Part shown: positions 42,690-64,000 of the stretch, one piece after another
Layout of the letters: each line of letters begins with the position of its first letter
Numbering within the stretch: position 1 is the stretch's first letter
Assembly (NCBI RefSeq): GCF_964340395.1
Contig: NC_135560.1
Span: forward strand, 5,414,498-5,478,497
Origin: Glandiceps talaboti
Lineage: Eukaryota; Hemichordata; Enteropneusta; Spengelidae
Direction of reading: 5' to 3'
DNA length: 64,000 nucleotides
Made by a program: the position numbers and the translations under genes
The notes under the pieces: model-generated
Told to the model about the DNA's origin: nothing
Database searches by the model: none
Seen by the model: only the letters and a program-made list of their open reading frames with translations

Positions 42690-42870
42690 ATTTGTGATCT
42701 ATTCCAAATTTACATACCAACGACAAATATAGTGCAAATTGTGCTCCTAAACTTTGGAACTCCATTGGACGAAAGGCAAACATCAAATCTGGACACTTCC
42801 AAGCACAAACACTGAAGACACGTCTTTTGAAACAAGCATTTGATGTAGATTGATCTTTTGGCATGATAGA
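42690..42870 (+). pseudogene. C-terminal LINE reverse-transcriptase fragment, unit 2
   Basis: Matches 25845-26020, with LFQIYIPT retained and a frame change after it. Confidence 0.65.
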
Positions 42871-42952
42871 ATATTTTTTCACCGATTGATTTTACATACG
42901 AAATGAAACCGTTGATGAGTAGCAGAAATGCGGTAAAACCATGGACGCCTCA

Positions 42953-43132
42953 TCGTGGTACTCTTCTAACAAGTGGACAAACTCGTGGTACTCTTCTAAC
43001 AAGTGGACAAACTCGTGGTACTCTTCTAACAAGTGGACAAACTCGTGGTACTCTTCTAACAAGTGGACAAACTCGTGGTACTCTTCTAACAAGTGGACAA
43101 ACTCGTGGTACTCTTCTAACAAGTGGACAAAC
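42953..43132. repeat. 30-bp minisatellite, six units, unit 2 only
   Basis: Six identical tandem copies of a 30-bp unit containing GTGGTACTCTTCTAACAAG. Unit 1 has a single copy at about 26108-26137. The units are contiguous with no spacers. Open frames through it are repeat artefacts. Confidence 0.95.
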
Positions 43133-44144
43133 ACTTTTAAAATTTTAGTGATTTGTTTCCACCAACTATGGCCGTTCTGCACAGATTATGAATATATTAA
43201 AAATACAACTTAAGAAGCAATCGTTTATGAGGAAAAGTCAAAATCAAGGACAACCTGCTGGTTGTGCCGGGAAATACGAACAAAATGATTGCTATTTCTT
43301 TTCATTTACTCAAGTGCATTCTATCTTCTCCGTTACAGAGATGTGTCGTTTTGATAGGCGAATACACTTGGTGAATACTCTTATGGTATTAATACAGGTC
43401 ACTTTAAAAAGATTCCAAAACCAATACTATTTCACATTTCGCGTATATCTATCTACTGAGTATTGTTTTCACATATCACACTCTGCACCATCTGTATTTT
43501 AGAGTAAATAAAAGTACGAAACGGGTGTTCTGTTTGAAGAAGAAACGTTCGTGGGGTTGTATTTTATTATTTGAGGAAGCAATATTTATATGATTGGAAT
43601 TCATTATTTACATCCAAATAAACGAAAGTAGTGTGTACATGTTTCCAATAACCGCCGACCCTAAACACTTTTTTAACATTTGTAAAAAATATGAGGAGAA
43701 CTTCAGTCTTTTTGACCTTCATATATACGTCTGTTTTCTTTCCCGAGCGTTCATCATCAGACTATCACACAAATGATATACTAACCAACAATTCCTTTGG
43801 CTTTGTGTCGAAGCAATATTTTTAAAACTAAAAACAATCAAAAAAGAACAAACTAAACTAAAATAAAATAAATGACATAAAATCCTACCTACCTACCTGC
43901 CTACCATCAAGTTATTGGAAACACAATTTTTTTCGCCTATAATGACAATTGTTGACATAACAAACTCATCGTTTACATAGCACATGATGGCACCATTACA
44001 GTTCACAATAAAATGCCATCACTCTACAATGGTATGGCAATACGGGTAGTACAAAATATTAGTGATGTCAAAACTGTTTCAACAACCGGATTATTCAATA
44101 TTACGAACATTTCTTCATCATTATTATTTCTAGTCTATGTGTCT

Positions 44145-45231
44145 TAAAGTGGTGGCCATGTAGATGACAAATCGGTACTTATTATGGATTTGTTATTCAT
44201 AAAACAACGTTAACTTTGCTATGTTTTCCCTACTTGACAAAACAATGTGAAACAGTATATACAAAAATCCATATATGTAGTTCGATACGCTGCAAAAAGC
44301 TAGAAAGTGTCTGAAAAGTTTGATATTCTACTTACAATAACAGACATTTTACACATCTTTTAATCTTTGGCAATTGATTTACAAATATTGACTTGGTAAT
44401 ATTTCACATTCTTTTGTTAAGTAACCAACAAAGTAAAGTTGTTTTACGAATAAGAAATACAAAATAAATACCGATTTGCATCCATGAGGTCACTATAATA
44501 TATATATATAGCTTTTAGAATCTATACAAAAGACAAATTCATCTTTGGCACAAGGCAAAACATCATAAGGTAATAAAAAGATGATATAACAGAATACAGA
44601 ACACACAAAAATGTACAATTATTTAAAATACAAGACTATAATATTAAAAATATTAAACATTGGCGACTTTTAAAATTGAAATTAACCATAAAACATTAAA
44701 AGGTATCTTTATTTGTGATATATTCATGTTTAGTAAGTTTTGCAGCAGCTGGGATAAAGGAGGATTTGTTAAAGCATTAAAAGCATTCTTCCACACCCTT
44801 GGCTTCGATAGATTGTGCGACCCAATGGTAGATATTGTTCATGTAGTGTGTGTGAAGAATTCCTTAAAACTGTTCAGCCTTTCCTATGGAGTACTAACTT
44901 ATAAGGATCACAAAAAGCAGTAAAATCTTTTGACTTCTTACCATCAGGCTACTAGCCTTCAACAGGCAATGTTTCAGTGTGGAATCTAATAATACCATCC
45001 AAATATACCCTATACTGTTTGGCAACACAAAACAGAGTAAATCTTGGGGTATTGGTTTATAATTGAGTACCAATGTAAATCTCTATTAACTAGTAGTGTA
45101 AATCATGTTTATGTATTCATGTTTATTGACTTGTTATTGTATAATGTTTCCCAGAGTGTGGAAAGTGTCAAGTGTCCTATACAATATGAAATCACCTAGA
45201 GTGTCATTTACAGCATGACTTTTACATTCCG
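44145..45231. other. Between unit 2 and gene C; possible LINE tail on minus
   Basis: Mostly unrecognised. On minus, about 44700-44790 reads NKSSFIPAAAKLTKHEY, similar to the NSFIPYA/YSFIPSAVRLLN ends of the LINEs at 28718 and 35989, so a decayed LINE 3' end is possible. Confidence 0.35.
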
Positions 45232-45560
45232 TAAGAAAAGTTATATATTGGGGATGAAAAGTCTGTGTGTCTGCCTGTGTGTCTGTATCACCATTTTCTC
45301 AGAAACGGATGGCTCAATTCAAACGAAATTTGGTGCACGTAGTTTGTAGGGTAATGGCAAAAAGTGATTAGATCCCATGAATAATAATGAACAATTTATT
45401 TAATTAATAATTTTCGGTTATTAGGCTATATCCTAAGATTGCATGCTTCAAATTCAATATAATTTGGTACATGCACTTGCGATACCAAAGCGCATCTGTC
45501 TTTAAAATATTATTGATGTACTTTTCAGTTTTGATAAAGTAATTGCATATTTTGAGTAAT
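45232..45560 (+). mobile_element. hAT-like element, end fragment, plus orientation
   Basis: Matches 5030-5345 (reverse complement) over GTCTGTGTGTCTG, TCAATTCAAACGAAATTTGG, AGGGTAATGGCAA and TTCAATATAATTTGGTAC. Also matches 59385-59470. It has no coding part. Confidence 0.6.
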
Positions 45561-47518
45561 TAGATCTATAAAAAAACTCTAGCTACGGTGAGCCATCTGT
45601 TGGCAATCATGCTGGATAATATGCAGAGATAAATTTGTATGATCCTTTCACTGTTTCATTCTCAATCAAAATTGAAAATCTCTTTTGTACTTCGTTGGGC
45701 AGATGGTCGGTCAAACCAGGTCAGCTTCAAAATCCCTGTCAAATTACTTGTCTTTCTTCAGAAAATTCTGGAACGGACCATTACACAAAGACTTTGCCAA
45801 TTTCTTTCACTATGATCAAACACATAAGCATTCTTCTTTTTGTGAAATTTGAGATGTCAGGTGAGGTTTACATTTTTACAGCATCTATAATGGTGGACTA
45901 CTGAAAGGTACGGCGAGTTGAAAATACGCAAAACATTTGCAGAAGCAGATATGCACAACGTGTCAGCCGGAGTTCTGAAGCTACGTTTTATCTATTGATG
46001 TAGTAACTAGTGGATATAGAATATCATGTCTGGTAGTGCAGAATGTTTTTTGCGACATGGCGTGAAGGAACAACAAACTAAAAGTTTGCCCTTATGGAAG
46101 GCGTTCAGTTTATATCTGGTTTTAGCACTTTGACACTTTTTAATGTAGTAATTTTTCACTTTATAAAGAATGTTTCAAGTTACAATGCACTTGCTAGGGA
46201 CACAGTTTACTATGCATATATTGGTTGTGTATGCTTGTTTAGTTCATTTCTTGCTAAAGCGATTTGAAATATTTACTTACACTCAATCTGAAATTACTGT
46301 GATAGGAATTTGTTGTCGTTAGTAGTTGTTCACTATTATTTGCAGGTTTGTATGATTTAAGAAATAATGTCTCTAAAAATCAACTAATTATGAAAACAGT
46401 GGTAAGAAATGTATGATAAGTAGTTAATAACTGTTGACACAACTATTCTACAAAAAGTGATTTTGATTTTTTTTTGTTAAAAAATAAGAGGGTCGTTTTA
46501 ATAGTTATGTAAATCTAAAATCAAGCATTTTTAGTTACATAATATTAATTACACTTTCTATTATCACTTACCCACTCACCTTTGTATGATAATGATGCAG
46601 AAAATGACGTCATGATTCTGCATAGTACATTTTAATCTAAATCGAGGCTAATACCGCTAAAGTGACTAAATTTCAACTCAACACTTTACCATCTAGTTTA
46701 AACTTTAAAATTTCAAATTCTTGGCAATTATGAAGACTGGATTCTTCAAAATAGGGTGATATTTACAGTTTTAGAATTCATATAAGATATGAAAGTTACG
46801 TGATGGCCTTCTAATTTCTCTAATATTCATAAAGTTTACAATAGTGACAATTTGTGATATTGTCATGGAATTAGTCTAACGTACTTTGAGTGCTGTGCTA
46901 GAATAATTTTGTTTTGTTGCTTTCCTTCAAATATTTCTAAAAGGACGAGCCATTCAATTCATTTACCAAAGCATCTGAATTTGGAACAGAAAAAAACAAC
47001 AAGCTCCTTAATGTAAGGGATAAATATGATTTCGCTTGAAAGGCGAAGCAACATGGTGGTCATCAAAGACTGAATACGCCCCCCCCCCCAATTTTCACAA
47101 CCAAGTCGATATCAAATAACTCTTCCTTGTCAACACTTCTACCATGTTCTGTAATAGTGATTATCAAGTTCCAATAATATATCGTGTGTACTATATTGTA
47201 ACACTCTCGTGGTAACCACAAGGAGCCGGGAACGGTGCTACAAATAAATAAATAAAAAAATAATAAACAAACAATTCGAACAAATAAATGTTTCCATATA
47301 TGCAGCCAAAGTTTTGTTTTGCACAGAAACCTATAGTAACAGAGTTTAATATACGGACCCAGTATACAAGCGATAAGTTACTCATGTATTTATGGTATTT
47401 TCATTTACTCACGCACATTCTGTTTATTTGTGTATTTATGGTTCTTTGTTAGTTTCTTTATTTTGTAACACGGTTCCTGGATTCCCTGTGGTGGTAACTA
47501 CTTCAACGTGGAGACATT
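45561..47518. other. Non-coding stretch downstream of gene C
   Basis: AT-rich with a C9 run near 47081. No supported gene; the frame at 45635-45904 has no recognisable motif. Confidence 0.45.
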
Positions 47519-47723
47519 AGAATCCCAACTGATCCTCCCCCAGGTTGGTTGTCAAAAACACTAGCACCCAACTGATTATATGACTCCTCCCCTAGGTTAC
47601 TTATAAAAACACGCTAGAATACCAACTGATTCTATGACTCCTCCCCTAGGATACATATAAAAAACACGCTAGAATCCCAACTGATTCTGTGACTCCTCCC
47701 CCAGGTTACTTATAAAAAACACA

Positions 47724-61448
<13,725 letters not shown>

Positions 61449-62570
61449 CTAGAATAATAAACAAAGAAATGAGGAAAAGGTTATGACTTGTGAAATACAA
61501 AGTGTTAGGTAGGAAAATTGATCACATACACATTTTTTAAAATGACAAAAGGTACAAAAATAAAAATCATCTTCTACATGTTTCTCTGCCTCTCCATTTC
61601 TTACTCTCTGTCTTCTTCCTGGTAACAAGACCTTTCCCAGCTTCTATACAAAACTGGTATGTTCTTGGCCCTCTTACTTGAATAACTTCCGTCATGAAAG
61701 AAATACTCTGTTCGCGAACAAGTGTCGTCGCCGCAGCCATGACAGTAGATGATGTCGACAGTCCAGACACTAGGTTATTTTTGCAAGAAAGGGCGTTATT
61801 GCACAAGATATTAAGGGCGGGCGAAATTTTTTTTTTATTTTGATGTCGGAGCTGAAAATTTGAGTCAGTCGGGTAATGAGAAACAAAAAATTAGGATCAC
61901 CATAATGTGTGCAACATTCAAATTGTGTGTGTTTTCATACACATTGTAATCACCTCGGTTGATCAATTGACAATGGGCGATATGGAACTCATATTCACTG
62001 TAACTGTGCTACATTTTTCATTTAAGACTAACTGTTTTGTAAGCTTAGAGACTGTTGCTCTTTCCTCAGGCCTCTCACATAGTTCAGTATTTTACTTATT
62101 TTACGTACTGTAACAACTGTCGAGTTTACTACATGTTGCCGTGAAAATATTTCGACTCAAAAATCTAAACATACACTGCAGTAAACTAGTGTGGGAACAC
62201 TTTGAGTGAGCATTTACAATGTTGGACGAGTACTGTAGACTTACTGGAGAGTAGAACAGCACTTTACCCCCCCCCCCCCCCCGAAAGGCGACGTTATGTT
62301 GTGGTATTGTCTGTGGATATTGTCTATATAATGTATTGCATAGATGCCAAACAAATCTAACACACACATACCTTTTGGTACTTGCAAGAACTTAAAATAG
62401 CATATTGTAAGCATCGTATGTATAATTAGCAAATTAATGCATAATTTGTATATATAATAATATGACGCTGTAATATGCATATTACGCTTATTATGGCATA
62501 GGGCATGTTATCTATCATCTGCATTTAAGAACGTTCTCATTATGATGGGACACGGTTAATCAGTTCCTGT
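61449..62570. other. Upstream of gene C exon 2
   Basis: Should contain or lead to the missing first exon; none with a phase-1 donor and leader was found. A minus-strand frame at 61567-61806 has ATG then MAAATTLVREQ and a GTAAGA donor, but its phase (0) does not fit and it is not hydrophobic. C15 run at 62268. Confidence 0.4.
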
Positions 62571-63387
62571 TGTGATGATAGAGAGTATTTATTGGTTGGT
62601 TCCTAAACCACCTGTCTTATTTGTTATGCATTATTTTAATGACCAGGTGTATTCACCTACTGTTAATTAACATAGTCTTTAAATAGCGAGGAATACAGTG
62701 CCACGTCGGCTGTTCCACAATTGGTGGGAGTTAAGGCAGTCGAGTCGAGTCCACGGCTGTTCTACAATAGGTGGGAGTTGAGGCAGTCCACGGCTCGTTC
62801 CTGAAGTTTTCTCAGTGGTTTCGTCAAGGGAGGTCCGTCTTCACTGTATCTGTCCGGAGAAGTGTCGTTCTCCTGTAAAGTTGGACATTGCTGAGAGTAA
62901 GCGGACCCTGACGTATGGTATGAATGGTGCGGACATTGACGTCAAAGTTTGGAGATAAATACTTCGAGGACCGTTCGGTACAACGGAGGAACCGTGAGTA
63001 GAAGCTGTCCCACGTAGCCGCCTTCAACACTCAACGAACTCGCCGTCCTGGGCTCTGTACTCGGTAACAGTTTGTGTGCACCACCGGCAAGACTAAAAGT
63101 CGCGAGTCAAGTCGCCAGTCAAGTTTGATAACCGAACATTTTGATATATATAGAACATTTGGAACCCTTTTATTTTATAAGTTTGTAAACCCTGTAATAT
63201 ATGTACACTTTCAAGACTTATTATTATAGTATATTTTGTTTCATTATAACCGAATTAAATAAGATAATTGTTAAGTGTAATGCTGTGTAGTGTCCTGTGT
63301 TTGACCGTATGTTGTTCCGACTGGAAGTTGTGGGGAAAGTATTTAATTGGGCGCTATTTGGCTTCTCTAAATTTTCGGTTCGTAACA
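62571..63387 (+). mobile_element. 5' LTR of an LTR retrotransposon
   Basis: Candidate LTR from TGTGATGATA to CGTAACA, directly followed by a primer-binding site. It has a TATA-like TTTAAATA at 62678-62685 and a tandemly duplicated segment of about 46 bp (CGGCTGTTC(C/T)ACAAT at 62707 and 62753). The right edge is well fixed by the primer site; the left edge is a guess because the 3' LTR is outside the window. Confidence 0.6.
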
Positions 63388-63390
63388 AAA

Positions 63391-63408
63391 TGGGGGCTTG
63401 TCCGGGAA
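63391..63408 (+). promoter_or_regulatory. Primer-binding site, tRNA-Pro type
   Basis: TGGGGGCTTGTCCGGGA differs at one base from the known retroviral and Ty3/gypsy tRNA-Pro primer site TGGGGGCTCGTCCGGGA, and is placed four bases after the CA end of the LTR. Confidence 0.8.
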
Positions 63409-63469
63409 CGAACTAAACATAGCCATTCACGTATCCTGGATTGTATAATTGTATTGTGTGTACGGTCAA

Positions 63470-63900
63470 ACATTGGCGTTAGCGAAAATAGAGTTGGAAA
63501 AGGAAAAGTTGAGGTTTCTAGCAAGAGAAAGAAATATCGAAAGAGAGCAAAGAGATATAGAAATGGAGTTAAGAGACAGAGATAGAAATGCTATGCTACG
63601 CTACGCTACGCTACGCTACGCTACGCTACGCTATGCTACGCTATGCTATGCTACGATACGCTACGCTACGCCATGCTACGCTATGCTACGCTACGCTACG
63701 CTATGCTATGTTATACTACGCTACGCTATGCTATGCTATGCTACGATACGCTACGCCATGCTACGCTACGCTACGCCACGCTATGCTACGCTACGCTACG
63801 CTATGCTATTCTATGATATTGTGTCAGATGTTAGAAGACATTCTCAGAATAACAAAATCAAAAAAATGAATGACAGTGTTGAGGTATATAGTGGTAACTA
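63470..63900 (+). pseudogene. gag-like N-terminal coiled coil, invaded by a repeat
   Basis: The frame reads LALAKIELEKEKLRFLARE and EQRDIEMELRDRD, a Lys/Glu-rich helix usual in gag of Ty3/gypsy-like elements. It then runs through the pentanucleotide array as Tyr-Ala-(T/M)-Leu-(R/C) repeats and exits as NDSVEVYSGN and a stop. No conventional gag start codon was seen. The array and stop make an active protein unlikely. The rest of the element lies beyond 64000. Confidence 0.55.
63590..63816. repeat. CTACG/CTATG pentanucleotide array, about 45 units
   Basis: Units are almost all CTACG or CTATG, with a few CGATA/CGCCA variants. It is embedded in the gag-like frame. Confidence 0.95.
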
Positions 63901-64000
63901 AAGAAATCACGACATATTCACTACACAAGATTTACATCAGGTTGATCTTTGATGTGCTTCATTCTTGGGTACTATTTGCAAATTGACTGGAAAAGTTGTT

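Noticed and set aside
42892-43182. Repeat-protein-like or CRISPR-like array
   Set aside because: The 30-bp units are contiguous with no spacers and occur once in unit 1; the 10-residue peptide repeat is a by-product.
61567-61806. Candidate first exon of gene C
   Set aside because: Its donor is in phase 0 while exon 2 needs phase 1, and the peptide is not a signal sequence.

Overview
The window looks like nuclear DNA of a metazoan, most likely an aquatic invertebrate. The evidence is intron-rich genes with GT-AG junctions and animal-type intron phases, a eukaryotic tRNA gene, many degraded LINE, hAT-like and LTR elements, inverted-repeat elements, and very long simple repeats (GA, CT, CA, TATG, AT, CAA, ATT). 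Species and phylum cannot be fixed from sequence alone. There is no operon, ribosome-binding site or other prokaryotic organisation.

The central content is a head-to-tail cluster of three Cys-loop receptor genes on the minus strand, all nicotinic acetylcholine receptor subunits most like the alpha-9/10 group. Gene A (15110-23691, 6 exons, about 457 aa) and gene B (31722-40398, 6 exons, about 462 aa) lie in two tandem segmental-duplication units (13011-27135 and 27136-44144). Gene C (47724-61448, exons 2-6 seen, first exon not found) is an older paralog with a longer M3-M4 loop. All three share exon sizes of 45, 110 and 533 nt and identical phases. They keep the 13-residue Cys loop, the vicinal Cys pair of loop C and a cation-type M2. 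They replace the loop-C tyrosines by phenylalanine, and A/B also replace the loop-A tyrosine by histidine, so the ligand may not be classical acetylcholine.

Layout. 1-560: GA/GACA repeats. 938-6029: two phase-compatible minus-strand exons of an unrecognised proline-rich, PPxY-containing, then cysteine-rich protein, with a hAT-like repeat between them. 6-13 kb: mostly non-coding, with a nested hairpin, a TATG/TGTG repeat and one terminal exon of an unrecognised plus-strand gene (10523-10780). 13-44 kb: the two duplication units. Because they were once identical, they act as dated filled/empty sites for later events: a 271-bp MITE only in unit 1, two LINEs, a 1.3-kb composite repeat at the stop codon of gene B and a 30-bp minisatellite expansion only in unit 2. 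44-61 kb: gene C, whose large introns hold a tRNA-Thr gene, foldback elements, LINE pieces and long microsatellites. 59.3-61.1 kb: a decayed hAT/ZNF862-like pseudogene, antisense in intron 2 of gene C. 62.5-64 kb: the 5' end of an LTR retrotransposon (LTR, tRNA-Pro-type primer-binding site, gag-like coiled coil) interrupted by a CTACG/CTATG pentanucleotide array.

No new enzymatic or defence system was recognised. The most noteworthy biology is the divergent receptor cluster and the detailed record of how its duplicated copies have been remodelled by transposons and minisatellites.
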